A model generated the notes under the pieces. The model did no database searches and was not told the DNA's origin. It saw only the letters and a program-made list of their open reading frames with translations. Both the position numbers and the translations under genes were made by a program. This document shows positions 13,101 to 28,100 of a DNA stretch of 64,000 bases, one piece after another. Source of the stretch: Fasciolopsis buskii. Lineage: Eukaryota; Platyhelminthes; Trematoda; Plagiorchiida; Fasciolidae. Position 1 is the first letter of the stretch. Every line of letters begins with the position of its first letter. The stretch covers positions 36,318 to 100,317 of the forward strand of contig LUCM01004095.1 of assembly GCA_008360955.1 (NCBI GenBank). The letters run 5' to 3'.

Positions 13101-16100
13101 AAGTAGCAACCAAGACCAGAGCACATTAGCGCAAGGTTACCAGTTGTACAAACTGAACTAGACTGTCCAAAAACATGGGTTTATTCTATACAAGCCTGGG
13201 GCTGACAAAAACAGCATAAAGCCACCAAACGATGATCAGAGGCTGTTAAATGATGGGAAAACCGGTTGTTTTAACCGTCCTCAGTGCATTCTGCTTGACA
13301 GCATGCAAAGGTGTGAGTTCAAACGTGGGACACAGAAAGAACAGCCAACTCAATTCTTACCGGACGCCCATAGAATTCTCGCCGCAGAAACTTATCAAGT
13401 TACCTCTTATATCAGGGAAATGCATGTCGATCAATTGAACGAGGGTAGTGCCTAAAAAACATTTGACGAACCAGACAATACGTGTGAATCAATTCACTTG
13501 AACACGAAACACGGGTCAATAAAACCTAATCTCTTAAACAATAAACATCTCCGAGATTGGATAATCAATGATACTGAGTGTATATCATATCCATGTCCTA
13601 CCAAACGAAGCTTTACGCAAATTCAGTGGAACTCATACAGATGTAAACGGCACGCCGAGGATGGAATCCGAAGAGGATATGTTTACGTGCATTTGTCACT
13701 TCAGTGAGATGAATTATTGCAGCCATCCATGTACCACCTACAAGTCAGTAGACCCCATAAACAAAAAGAAATTAAATTAAACAAACTTATGAATGATGAT
13801 ACGTTCTGCAGACATCGTTGATGACGAGCTAACAATGATGGAACAACCTCTAAATGAGAACGGATAATCTGAAATGGTTACCCAGAAACCCTGAGAGACA
13901 GACGAATCAATTTTATTCTTCAAAAATTTGATGAGATGCAGTTCGCAAGAAGCATGATACCAGACACGACAAGCGGATGACCAGTAACTTCGATTGGAAC
14001 AACGTACTCCACTACCGAACACTTTATCCTGTTCACCTCACAAACAGTACTGTATTTACAAGCAGAAGAAACTGCTTATGTTCGCAATTACCCATTTTGC
14101 GCATCAAGCCAGGCAGAGCAAAGCTGCGCACTACCTATTGTTTTCCAATTGCCGATTGGACAGCGGTCATCAAATAGCTGAAAAAGACGATTTCAAGCTC
14201 TTCGAATAAGCGCACGCGGATGAGAATTAATCATGCCAGGTGAAGCATCCAGCTTCCGAGTAACCAGTGATGGCCCGATCAAAGTCTTTAGATTGCACTG
14301 TGGTCTGTATGTGACTCGTCCTTGAAAAAGATCGCTACCTCATGTCTGGCCTCATGGACTAGCCAAGTCTTTCCCCTGGGAGACGAATGAAGCCAACTGC
14401 CGCCCACGGCCAGTCTGGAATAATCTCGTTTCCTTGAGATTTGTACTTGGGTATGCGAACGGTATAGATGCTAAACCAAACAACGGGGTCTCACTAATCT
14501 CGAGAATCTCCACGGATAATGCCTATAAAGTCGACTTTTCTTGCATTAGGATGTAATCGTGTAAAATCAAACAGTGATCTACCCGTGAATGCACGCCAAA
14601 CAAGTAACAAACACCACTAACCGGTGAGCCTTAGTGTTTGATATACTGACTTGTGTCAGACCTGCATTGATCCGCACATTAAATTATCACTGCCGATACC
14701 GTGTTCCCAACAAATTCGAGCAAACATCGCAAAACCATCAGCGTCGGAACAGGTATTAATCGGATATTTGTCGCTTTCAGCAACCCTATTTCCGCATGGC
14801 ACAGAAAAACAGACCTGGCTACACAGCGGACATTCGACTCTTGGAAGACGAACAGGTGCGTCTTTGATACCGTGCAAAAATCAAGCCTTATTTTACACAA
14901 CACACACTTCGTTCGACGTCTAAACGCCGGGTTAAACGTGCCCATCTATCTAGTAGATGTTTTGTCATCCCTCATGGTACCTTGAGAGTTGGCACTGGAT
15001 CATCCAGCTCCAGCTCATTGTTGATCCTCAGTGACCATGAGTGTTTGGTAAAAAAAGACTAAACATTCAATTAAAGAAAGATCATTTTCAGGAGCGAAAA
15101 GGGACTTACCACTTTCATAATCGACTTGTCCCACGCAATAGCCTGATTCAGTTGTTCCATACATGAACGCATAGTGGCTATATCCATGGCCCGATGTAGA
15201 CGATGACGCCAATCTACCAGACCCGGGGGGAGGTTCTCGGTGGAGAACGCACCAAACAGATAGTTTGAAGCATCCTGCAAATCGGATCCATAAGCACTGA
15301 GGGGGGAGTAAATACTACTGACACCAAACGGATTTGAGTCTCCGGAGCCCACTGTTAACACCGGCTGCTTGCTTACCACCCGACGAATTTGTGGGTGGTG
15401 CATCGCCTCACCATGGTCTTTCGGGCCAGTACCTTCACTTCCCGGACCACCGGTACCACTCTCGCTCTCCGTCTCCGTCTCTGTTGTGTTATCACATAGA
15501 GCAGATCGGCTATTCTCACCAGTACTAGTTCCACTGCCGGCCCCTGTCATGATCCCGGGAAGCAAGGACCCTACGGTGACATCCGATTCAGGAACTACGT
15601 CCAGGTGGACTTCGGAATTTAATGGTGGGAGTAGATAACGCCGCTCCAAGTGGCTTTCCAAACCGAGGAGACGATTTCGAGCTAAGTCAAGTGGCCAGTG
15701 TTCAAATCGAGACCGTTTAGGAGTGGTTCGTGGAATCAAATGGATCGTTTCATCATCTAAAACTTTCACTGGAGCCTAAAATAAAAAACAGAAATTCACA
15801 ACCATGAGTTTAACGTACACTGGGCGATACATAAACAGTAGGCAGAAACAAATTAAAAATCGTGATCACATACTTACCTGCCAACCTTTAATCTGCAAGC
15901 TTGCCGAAAGAACTCGATCTTCGAGTGATTCAACTTCTTCTAAGAAACTGCATTCCGCAAGAAAAGAAGAATCACCATTTCCAACAAGCTCAGCCAATGT
16001 GCGACCGTTTGAGTGAACATCACCGTTTTTGGTCCCGGGAGGCAGAGCATGTCGTTTCTCGTTTCTGTCATTCACAGACTGTAGAGACAAAGAATGACCG

Positions 16101-19100
16101 GAATCTGGTCGTGTGGTTCCATGATTTGGACGACGCCTCAAGCGTGATTCCAGAATAGTGACTCCACCGGAATTGCTGGCATTCACCGATCCATTTGATG
16201 CACATCCATTAGCATTGAGGCTCGTGTTATTTTCCTCTGCTGACCATGGAAATTCAGTGCTGGTAGGATTTGGTGACGGACAGGTACTGTGACTCAAGCA
16301 GTCAACTCCGTCGAAGTGGCGGATGGCGCTACATGACCCAGCCTCGTTCAAATAAGATTGTGTTCCCGAGCGCGTCATACCCATAGATTGGTTCTGTGAA
16401 TGGGTAATGAGACAAGTACAGCTACTGTTTGTGGTGACATTTCCACCAGAGCCTCCTCGGCCCTTACCTCGTCGGGAACGAACGCGTAAAAAAGGAGGCA
16501 TCCAACCGTAGGCAGGATCAGTTACCGGGGTGTCAAATTCGAAGACTTACGAATGAACCGGGGGAGGAACAGAAAAAGGATTGTTTTAAGGAACGCGAGT
16601 AAGAGTTTTGGACAAAATGGCAACCGATTCCCATCACATGGAGACAGGAATTATAACAAGAAGGATTCTAAAAATTTCGCCTTTCAAATAGAAGTATAAT
16701 AGCTTTTATTTAGCAAGAGGCCCATCGCAAACATCCGCCGAATTAGCGGGTGACATGCGTTAAAAACTAAGCAAACTGTGGTTGAAATTATTAGAGATGT
16801 CTAGACGACTACAATCAGGATTATTAGAGATAATGAAAGTTGCGTATAACTCCTTGCCATAACAACAGCGCGACTGAGCAGCAACGATGGTATCCAACAG
16901 ACACGAAATAACACGGGAGCCGGTGTCGGAAATTAAACGAAAACTTAAAGGAATCTTAGTGAATGGGATGAAAATGCGTGGGCGAGACAGAATGCACCAC
17001 GAGGATTAAAATACGCTAGCCTCCCCGTGATATTTCCGAATACTTCAATCTGGTTGGGGGTGTGTATCTCGAACCCCGAGATGGCTGCTCAGCCTGAACA
17101 CCAGCAAGTGGCCCTAGGTGACAATATCTTGAATGGTTTCCACTAATTAGTCCTGCTTACTGCTTGAGATGTTCGAACTAATAAACCACGGCGTGACCAG
17201 TAATATTGGTGATAAACAGACGTTTCAGGTACCGCGATTAATATTTTGTTCAAACCAGGTTCAAGTGCAATGACAAATGTTGAGAAACGTTAAGCATCAG
17301 AGACCCCGCAGAATAGTATACCAGTAAAATTAGAATAGAACTGGAAAATTGCATGCTTATACAGTGACTCACCGGCGTCTGCGGCCACTTTCAAAGAAGG
17401 TTCAACTAGATCATCCGAACGTTTTAAAGCTTTTGCCAAGTTCCGTTCCCGTAGACCCCGCGAAGCCAAGGCATGAATCAATTCGTGCAACTTTCCGGGA
17501 TCGACAAGACGATACCAACCAGTAGCCGGCTTCGTTTCATCTCCTTTTTCCAATCCAGCAGCAACTTGAACGGTTGCAGTCTGAGGGTGCTTGCTCTGTA
17601 TTCGCCGAGATTGCAGTTCCTGATTGACAAGATCTTCAACCTCCCATTCAGAAATTGGTTGAGGAAATTCTTCTAGCGAATCCGAATTTTCCGATGGTGA
17701 GTCATGTTTGAGTTCTCCTACGAATGACTTTTTCAACAACAACATTGCATCCCGTAATGTACCGAGCTCCTCCAGTCCGGATATGTCACCACTATCGTCA
17801 TTTCCCGATAACTTTGGTTGAAGACTGGAATTTAGGGTGTTTCCTGAAGAGTTGATAGCGCTGTCAGTTCTTAACTCTTCCATCAAAGCCCAAATTAAGA
17901 TAGATTTATAATGAGCTATTATTGACTTCCAAGGTTCAAACAGGGTGTCACTACAGGCCACAGTGGCCGGAATGATAGATGTATGTGTCATGAAAAGGAG
18001 GGCAGCTGTAGTCAGTGCTACGTCATCTAATCCTAAACTGGTAATAAACGCAAAGCTGGCTTCAGGAGTCTCCGGAAAAGAGGTAGATTTCAGTGGTCCA
18101 ACAGTTTCTGGTAAGTCGAGAACTGATTTAGTAGACAAATCTAACGGTTGAGCACCAGTGCCAGTCTCTTTCCTCGAGTGCCTCAGTCCTTCTCCGATGG
18201 GATCAACTCGAACTGACGAGTCATCACAAATCCTGTTCGTTTTGACATCCAAATTAATGGCATCTTCGTGCACTCCATCCAAGAAATCCTCACACTTCCA
18301 AAATAACCTGGGGTGACTGTGATCACCAACTGAGATTTGGTCGACTGCACAGCTATTCTCTTGTTTTTCAACCGATTTGCTTTCGAGCGCTATTTTACTG
18401 TCACATTCTCTTTCGCCAACACCACTTAAAATGGGTTTAATTTCAGAAATATGTTCTTTCACTTCATCCGATTGTTGAGATAACCTATCAGAGTGAGCCT
18501 CATCGATTGGTGCATGAGGGAACTGGCAAGATTGCTCAGTTGTAACTTGAGAATTGTTCTTTGTATCGTGACCAGAAGCATCTATTTCTCCAGCACCGCC
18601 ATTTGTACTGCCTTCAACAGTTTCATCTACTAACTTTTCAATCCCCAAAGCCTTTATGTTAGTGGAAGGATCAGAATCATTTATAATTTCTTCTGGAGAG
18701 ATCAGTGTGTTAACTGTGTTAAACTCACTCATCTCATTACTATCCATTTCGCTTACAAAACGAACCAAGGCACCCGAGGAAACATCGTTCTGTACTGACT
18801 GGGATTTTGGTCCGAAATGTGGCTCCTCTAGTTGCAAATCCGGCGTCTTGCTGATCAAAATTGGTGATGGAAGTAGATGAGGAGCAGCAGTATCTACTTT
18901 TTCTAATGAGGCTTCGCCGTAGGAAGACAAAGGTTTCTCTGTAGGACATTCAGATATGAGTGCAACCGACTGTTCGGAGAGATCGAGTGAACTTCCAATC
19001 TTCGGTGACTGAGTGGAGTCGGAAAGTTGCTCTGTTGCTACAACCGTGAGCGCATCGGGTTGTTTTAATGTGATAGATTGTTGCGTCGATCCAGATGATG

Positions 19101-22100
19101 CCATCTGTGACTGAACGGCTTGACCATGATGCTGAGTATGAACGGTATTCGTGGAAGATGACGAAGAACCATGAACGCCACCTGAGGGCAAATTAATTTT
19201 GTACCTTCTTGCATCAGCTAATTCGTGATGCGCACGAATCAGAGCAACAATCTGATCAGGATCGAATCCAAGTCGCGCATCTTCATCGTCGTCCAGGGCG
19301 TAGTCCATTAATAGATCAGTATTGTATTCTTCAGATTTACTTTGTTTTCGCGACGGCAAACGAATCTGACCTTCTTCGCATCCCTCGCCCACGTCGGTGT
19401 CCTTCTCCTGCACTGAATTCATATTCTGCTCATCACTATCATTCGGCAATGGCAGATCTGACGTAACAGAGCCCAAAGACTTCTCTTTAACCGCATGACC
19501 TTGAATATAAATCCCGCCAAGGTGACCAAAAATGTAGTAACGACGATAGAAGCGATCTTGCCCGAGAAACAGTCCGGAAAGGCGATAAGAACACTCTTCT
19601 ATTGCACGTTGCTTGTACTCTACCACTTGATTCAATGTTTCTATCCTAGCTTCCAATTGGGCCACGTCTTCAACCTCATCTTCATCCCCAGACAGGAAGG
19701 CACTAGCTATGGCCGCGGCGGAAACAGCTGCAGTAGCAGTCGCCGATGCATTAGGAGCAGCTGCACCGGAGAGCGGAGCCACAGCAAGAGTTTTTTTTCC
19801 GGAGGTGAGTATTCCAGTACCGGTTTGATTCGATGTAGATACGGGAGTGCAATCACTGTTGAATGTCACCGAGTCTGCTACTGATTTGGATACTGTGGTG
19901 CTAGCACCATTACGAGTAGCCACAGCTTCTGTCTCCGTTAGATTACGAGTTTCTACATCTGCTCGCAATGAATCAGTTTCAGCGTCCTCGCTTGCACCCA
20001 CCGGCGAATGACTGCTGTCATCCACCAAGTGCGTCGCTGTAGAATCATCTATATGGTGGTCATGCGTCGATGGCTCCAAATGTTCTGTGCCTGCATTCGT
20101 TGGGGATGAGATCTTTTGTGACTGAACTAATTGGGGATAGTTGTCACCCAATTCGTTTGGTCCGCATACACCAAATTTACGCAGCATCAGGAAGCGCAGT
20201 CTGAAAGAGGAAAAAAGGATGTTAAACGAATAACGACAGAAATTCATCAGAAGTTAAAATTAACTTTATCCAAGTGGTGATACAAATATTTAGGGTGCAC
20301 GGGGAGTCGCAGCTCCCATTATCTGTGTCAGTGAAGACCGCTTCATGTGAGCAAACAAGAAAAAAGCTGCCCCAAACCGTTATCCGTCTTACTTGTTTGT
20401 ACACCAGTCTCCAGAAAGATCACCGGTGGAGAAATTCGAGACGTGGGGTTTGCAAACAGTTGATGTCCGGTGACCAGCACACCGATACATACACCTTTTG
20501 ATCATTTCTATCCAGGAGCCAAACACACCCAGGACATCCGCAGAGCCCGTAATCACACACATCTACTGGAATGCAATGCATTGGAGGAAACAAGATCCTA
20601 CGGGTCTTTCTACTGGCTATGTTGGTGTCATCGTCAGACTTCCATGACACTCTTTAGGCGAACCAGACAAATTTTCAACCTGTCCCAGAAGTTCCTAATG
20701 GTAATCCGATGCCACCTATTCAGTAAGCCTAAATTAATCGATTTGGTGGCCATCACTTCATCAGCAACCGAGGGACACAACAGGTAGCACACAACCTTGT
20801 TAATTAAACAACCGTGAAATCCAGGTTGTACAACCAATACGATCGGAATCATGATAGAAGGTCTCGGCACATTTCACTCACGGTGAGAAATCTGGACGAT
20901 CCGCTAGCAACAGATGCGACAAGAGCTATGACATTGCTGTTGCTAATTCAGATGGAACTTTGATTTAGTAAGACAGGAGAGAACATGAAGGAAATCGACC
21001 AAATTCCAACAGAATGAGACGAAATTAAAATGCACGAAATGATGGTAAGAAAGTAATCCAGCGCTAAAATGTACCGTCTTATTTTCGATTCCAGTATCCA
21101 CTTCTCGCGTTTCAATGCGGCCTGCAGCTCGATGGTCCGGTCTACCTCCGTGGAAATCAGTCGACTAGAACCGACCAATTCATCACAGACAAATGCCAAC
21201 AGAGAAGCTTGCTGATCCGCCGACAGATCGGTAAAGTGGGTAGGTGGCCGCAGCCAGTCAGACATATCATCTTCGAATCCATTTCGGCCAATCAGAAACA
21301 CGCGTAGAAGACCTGTTACCGTAAATTCATTCACCTCCAACTCACTGAAACGTTGCCCTAGAAGTTGTGTGACCTGAGCAGTTCAATGGAACATCAACGT
21401 GAATTTTCTGTTATCAGGTAGTTATAGGTACTAAAAATCGTTTGTCTCGTCTTAAACAAAAACAAGTTAACCAAAAGTAGACATCTGAAAGTAATCTATC
21501 AAATTTTCAATTACTTAAATACACCAGTCGATTTTAAAAATCTTTCAAAATCTGGCTCCTTGCATCTAGCGCAACTCCGACAGAAATGAAGATAGAAATA
21601 TGAGAAAATTAACCATAGGAAAACTATCGTCCAGGTTCAGGCTAATCGTGTCGTTGGGCTCAAGAGATAAGGATTATTGTCGGTTGGAGACGGTGAGAGA
21701 TATAGCTTGGGATCGAAGTCAGTGATGCGAATACTGCGAGACCTATCGTGTACTGAAAAAAATATCACAAAAACTGAAGGATAGCAAAACGTTTACAGTG
21801 AAAGAAGACAAAATACCCTTTTCGCTTTCTTGTCTCCCTCCCCGTGTCGGCCGTTTCTGTGCGACTTTGTTAAAACATCGTTGCGTTACCACCATGCTTG
21901 TATTCAGTCTTGTGTAGTAAGCATCTCGTTGGCTTCACAAGGAAATTCCACCAGTCATGTCAGAACTAATTCATTGGTTACGGCATCATATAAAGAGTCA
22001 TCTATCAACACAGTCGAATTTGACAGTTCAGTGCTCAATAGGTAAAATCTCATTATTATCTTCATACTAAACAGGGAATCGGTGCGCACTCTGTTTCTTA

Positions 22101-25100
22101 ATTAATTCAAGTAAATCATTCAAGTGCCCGGACAGAAGCGAAGGACTTATCAGCAAAATCCTGTTTGAAGTCGAGGTCCAAGGATGTTGCCACCCGTTGA
22201 TTTTATTTCCACAATTATACTTCTGAAATGGTAAAACTGTTTATTACTCGAATCTAAGCTCAATGATGTGTCAAAAGCATCTAAATGTTTGTCTTCTGCT
22301 TTGCCGAAAAACACTGGTTCAAGCGCACTTCGAAAAGGCAAGGCGAAACAAAATACAAAGCTCTAAACGGACCGATGGAGCGATGCAGTTCCGGTTTTTC
22401 TATGGGTTCTTTTGTTTAGAATTGAAGGTCATGTGAGGTATTGAGCGTGAAGAACGGCCCCGTCTGTGGTTGTTCGGCAACATGAAACCAACTGAAGAGC
22501 CACTAATAACAACATTCCCTCGCAAAATTACTATTCACAGGTGTGATGGGCCCACTAAACTCATAAACACGGTTATATGCACTCATTCGACAGAGAGAAG
22601 TCATCCAAAATGTACAATAAAACCTTAGTAGGTTAGATATGGTACAACATAGTGAAACGTGGCCTTTACTGTGAGTGAATTATGGAACAAGGACGTACTA
22701 AGGAGAGAGCGACAAACAGGCACGAGAGTAGCCTAAGTTGCATTCAAGTTCTTCGGAAACGATTTTTCCATGTTAGAGTACTGATAGATTATTTCCGTTC
22801 AAGTTTTCCCACCACCAACCCACATAACATTACCGTCTCCCGGCCAAATAGCAATATCGTCTAGACCGAGGAGAAACGAATACAATTAGAAAAACCGAAA
22901 AATCCATGAAATGTTGGAGCTGGAACTTGAATGGGGCAAAAATTCGGCTATAGAAATCATGCACGTTTGAGTCGGAACGAAGAGCCTGTGTCCGTAAAAC
23001 TCCACCCGCAGTAGCTAATCAAATGTCATACCAACGACGCAGACCCCCAAATTGATAAAAACCAAATCAGTCAGTCTTCTGCATACACGATGAAACCCCA
23101 TCAGATAGCCGATCGGCTGACAAGGCATAGATACCTAAGCAACAAAACTAATCCACTGTAGATAATACCTTCCATATTTGAGCAAGTATCAATGTAAGGC
23201 AAAATCCTAAAAAGTCGTTACGCTTGTCATGCAACTGTTGAAATTAAATTAAACAACTGACACATTTTTACGAAATGCTTGACGCATGGATTTAGTGCAA
23301 AGGGCCTTTAGGGTTCACTACACGATAGCGAAGCACCAACCACGGTCCTGAAACTTAAAATGATACAAAACCATATAAGGTCCCAATAGGTCACGTGTGG
23401 CAACGAGCCGTGCGACAGCGGATTGCCACTTACCACCAAAATGGCTGACGGATCTGGGGTTCGGACATCTGACGGACGCTTAGTCCATTTGGTCACTGAT
23501 GACCATTTGCAAATAAATGGGTGCAAGGAATATACAACCGAGTCAGTATATCCCGATCCAAAAATAATTCGGTTAATGTTGATACTTACCAGTCTTGAAC
23601 TTGGTAGACCTGGGTCAAGAATCGCAAATTTGAGCAACTCAATAAGTAGATGTAGCACGGCCCGTTGACAACTTGGCTCACGATCTAACAAACCAGCCTG
23701 AAGAACACCCATTGTTGGGATCGTTTCCGAATCTGTACAATCGAAAGAGCGATCGAACTCAACTTTAAGTCTACGTCGACGTGGTTAGAACATGATCCGA
23801 AACATTTATATCTACGTTACTGAGATAATTGACGGTTAGTAAACAGCTAATATTGCTACAAGAAAGTAGGAAACATACTAACCCTGTGAACCAGGGAACA
23901 CAGTTTAAAAGAACAGTTTGGTTAGGATAATGCCCATCTTACAATTATTAGCTTAGTATCAATGAGTTCCTGTTGGGTTTCTGTATCAGGGCACGATCCC
24001 TACTCAAGAGCGGAACGAATTAGCGAAAAGATAGTAAATCAAAAATTATTCAAATACGGGCACGATGCTGATTGCGGTACCGAACCCGATCATCTAGTTT
24101 CTCCGGCTTGATAACATAAAACCCTCCATCTAATGGTGGAAATCTGATACGTCAATCTCGCCCAAGTCCCTTTGTTAAGGTTTTCACAAAAGATGACTAT
24201 GAAATTAACCAGGAGACCTAACGGACACTACGGGTATTCAGACCACGCAACTAGCAGCTGAGCCCATAAGTGTATAAAGACCAATGAAGATGTTACGAGG
24301 AGCCAAGTTTTATAACAGAATGGAAAACACATTTGCCCTGTCCGCATCTCCGTGATGAGCATCAACTTCAGTGTATGAAAAACGCTAGATTATCTATGAC
24401 CTAGGAGTTAATTTAATCTAGTGAAAACTACATGAAATTCGTTGCTAGCTATCACTGGGGCCCGTGAAACCAAGCGGTTTATTTGGACCAAACTGAATGA
24501 TTAGTCTCGCCTACTGATTACAAGTAAAACCACCAAGCTACTTCTAAGCATAGATCATCAAAATTCGATTGAATGCGTTATTAAAATAAGCGAAGATATC
24601 ACAGTAGAGTAAGAACAAACTCAGGCAACAGCGTTCTCAGAACAAACAGAAATAAACAACTTATTGATCGAAGCTCGTCTGCGTGCCGGATAAGCTTCAT
24701 AAGTCCGCTCAAAAATCAACCAGTTTTCCTGAGACATTCTTTAAACCCGTCAAACAAAGACTCAGTTTTTGTAGTCCGGTTTGGGGTGTCGGCTCCGCAG
24801 ACTGAAGTATCAGCCTCATTGATGCGGCATTCTATGAAAACTATTTCAGTGAAAATCACAAACTCAAGGATGGAATTGAACACCGAGGAGGTCATTGGTA
24901 CCCCTAGTCGTTGTCTGTCCACGACTCTTTCGAAGGTCTTATGTTGTCTCAACATCGGGATGTACCACATAAACGTCCACATATTCTGTTTTGTTGTTTC
25001 GCTTTTCGACCTTGACTGCAGACCTCGGTTGTTCCAGGATAACACATCCCTGATGAAAGCCGACATCCTTCAAAAGAAAGAACTCCGCCCACCTGCTTGG

Positions 25101-28100
25101 TTTTTCTCTTGATAAAACAGTACCGAATAAATAGAGAATTTTCAAAAAGTCCAGAAGTCTTGCTAGAAGGCACAGAGCTGCCTGGTCTGTTGCATCCGTA
25201 AAGCACCCGATAATATCGTGTCTTCTCGTGATAATCAGGAACAGATTATGTTCTCCATTGAGTAACCTTTCGGTGCTCTCTGACTTAGTCAGGATTTATG
25301 AGTACTCTCAACTGGGTGGAATTTCACTCCAGGAAACGTGGCTTCACGGTGATATCGACGAAGAAGTAGCGAAACTTAGCGGCTTCACCAGGCATCGCAT
25401 TGCTCATCCTGTTTCACAGCGAAAGCGAGTCGGCATTGTCATTACATATCCCAACGGCCAATTGCATCGACATGCCAAGCCCGTTTTTATGATCTCATTA
25501 ACTCCTCTGTTATTAAGTGTGAACCTAATCATCTGAGTAACGTACGATCGATTTAGCTAGTTTGTGTATAAATCTCACCCAAACGCCCCAATAACAGCCA
25601 CCAAAATTTTCTTGACACAACTATGTAGATAGTTCCTTGTACGAGGTTAATGGTGATTTTAATCGTTTCCATGTTAGTTGCTTGATTCCTTTTGGTCTGG
25701 TAAACACTGCCATCTTTTTCATTGGAAAGGATGCCCTCCCTAACAGCTTTCTTGTGAATAGTCAGGTTACATTTGCCATTTCATGTCGACCTCCTATTGG
25801 TTCATCTGATCAAGGTTATGCTCAAGTTTGGTAGTCACCAATCGCCGATACTTTACGCAATGTCGCAACCGCAGAATTCGCAACAGGCTGATTTGTTCGT
25901 AAAACGTTGCGATGCTGAATCAGACGGCAAGCAGGGCAGACGTTTCTTTCTTTTCAGAAGCTGGCATCCGTGTGTCCCAAGATCATCCTACAAGTTATCA
26001 TAATTTTTGCTTTAACCTCTGCTATGCCATCGAGACCGTTTACCTTCGCCCCGATCGCCTCTCATCCGTTGGTTTTTACCAACCTCGTCGTTGGAAAGAA
26101 CACGCTTTTGAAAGCAAGGGTAACATAAAAGTCAATTGAATACGGAAACCACTTAGGAAGTAGCTATCGCGACTGAATTATTTCTATACATGTAACTTCC
26201 CAGTGCACGAAAAAAACGTCGAGAAATCTGGAGATGATTTGAAGCATTATGTAGAGGATAACCTGCACCCAAGTATGCCGTTGTAGATATTGAAGCTCTC
26301 AATATATCATTCAACAAGAAAGTCTGGTCTCACAGTGTGCCTGTTATCGAAGATGTTTCTTCATACTTATCTTGATTTTTTATTTCTATCGCAGATGTTT
26401 ATGAAGAACTGCTTCCGCTAAATTCCAAAAAGTCATGCGGACCAGAAGGTCTCGGTCCCATGGTCCTCAAAGAGTGTATGTTTACCGTATCCTCTATATT
26501 CTGTAAAGTGTTTGATAAATCCTTGCGACAATAAAATCCCGACTACCGAGGAACAGCTGTCAAAAAACCCGTACCTAAGAAAGATTCCTCCAAGTTACCT
26601 CTTATCGCTCGAAGGTCAGTGTCCGGAAAGTCAATTCTCCATCATCTTCCGCCTTTCTCGAACATTTATGATCCTCACCAATTTGCTTATCGATCTTCCA
26701 GGTCCACACTTGACGAATCTCCTGTCACCTTAACACATTACATTTCTTTGGCACTGGGCAGGACCAAAGCAGTTAGGATCTGCCTCCTTGACTACAGTGA
26801 TGCATTTAATCGCAATGATAGGGAAAAGTTGCTCTCATTCCTCTCCTATTCAGATGCAGACCTTTGCCTTACTTTCTTTTAACTGATAATTTCCGCACCT
26901 AAAAGCAATTCACCCACCATAATGGCACCACTTTCTCCCTCGTTTCACCTACCTTAGAAGTTCCCCAAGGTGTTGTACTGTCCCCACTTCCTTTTTCAGC
27001 TTACTTATTTTCTATCCTAACCTGCAATCACAAACTTCCTATCAAGTATGCAAAGGGCGTACTTCTCGGCCGTTCGTTTTCCTGTAACTCTTCGTTTTGA
27101 TTTGCCAAAGTAGTATCTTAGAAATTTTTATAGTGGTTTGTGGAAAGTAATTTGTCTATTAATCACCATAAATGTGGTGATACAATGTTTCCTGCCATAA
27201 AAGGCCTGAAACTTTCCGCCCTTAGTGACGCTTGCATTCCAGTGTCCGTCAATGGGGAACAAGGGATTCACCAAGACACAATAGAGCAACCTGGCGAGAT
27301 ATTTCGTTGAAGTTACGGCATTTGAAGCATACTTTTGCAAAAATCAGATATCTTCTTATGTTTCCGGTTGCAATTTGCACCATGCACCCACTCATCTCAT
27401 CAAACGTCTTGTCTTTATATGCTCCTGTTCATTGGCTTAACACCTCCCGTCACTTTTCCCGGCCTATAGTAGAAAGACCTTAGATTAATTTTCAGATCTC
27501 TCAAATTCTTATCCCTTTGTAGCGCCATACCCAGATATCTATTCACTGAATGCATCCTTTCTCAGATCATTAGCGTATCAGAAACTCTTCACAGCAATAC
27601 TCACTGACTTCGTTCATCCTACAAGCGAACACCTAGCGAAACGTATTTACTCCTGCGTCGTACTCCCGAATATAAACATGTTCAAGCACATATATGAGCT
27701 TGCAACTGCTCTGCCGTTCCGTAACTGGCTAGATTCTTAAAGAACCCGAGACTGAAATATTACTACTTTAAAGTCTGAGGTGAAAACCCATCATTATGCC
27801 GTATCATGTGCGCTCATTGTGCGGTTTTTATTCGCGCTGAGAATGTCTTTCGGTTGTGTGAAAGTTGAATATCCGTCTTTCGGAGTGCATAACGCGTGTA
27901 GTTGGCTTTGTTTTGAAATGAACGCGAAAAATCTCAAGCACACATGCATGCAAGAACATCGAATTACTGACATTTACCAAGCAAAAAGTATAACGAGCAA
28001 GCAAACAAAGCAAACGTGATCAAAATGACAAATTGTTTGAATTCGGTAAATTTGCCTGAAACCACACGAACAATAGCTGAATCTTCGTCGTCCCCATCGC

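Larger units (their letters stand above)
9160..15109. other. Intron 18 (between exons 18 and 19)
   Basis: The intron is about 5.9 kb. It contains a decayed LINE at 10402-11640 and two copies of a short dispersed repeat (11081-11160 and 13090-13175). The rest shows no supported feature. Confidence 0.7.

Noticed and set aside
24716..25112. Overlapping 116- and 108-codon frames on both strands just before the antisense LINE
   Set aside because: There is no recognised similarity and no splice signals in phase with BAZ2; mutual overlap suggests chance.
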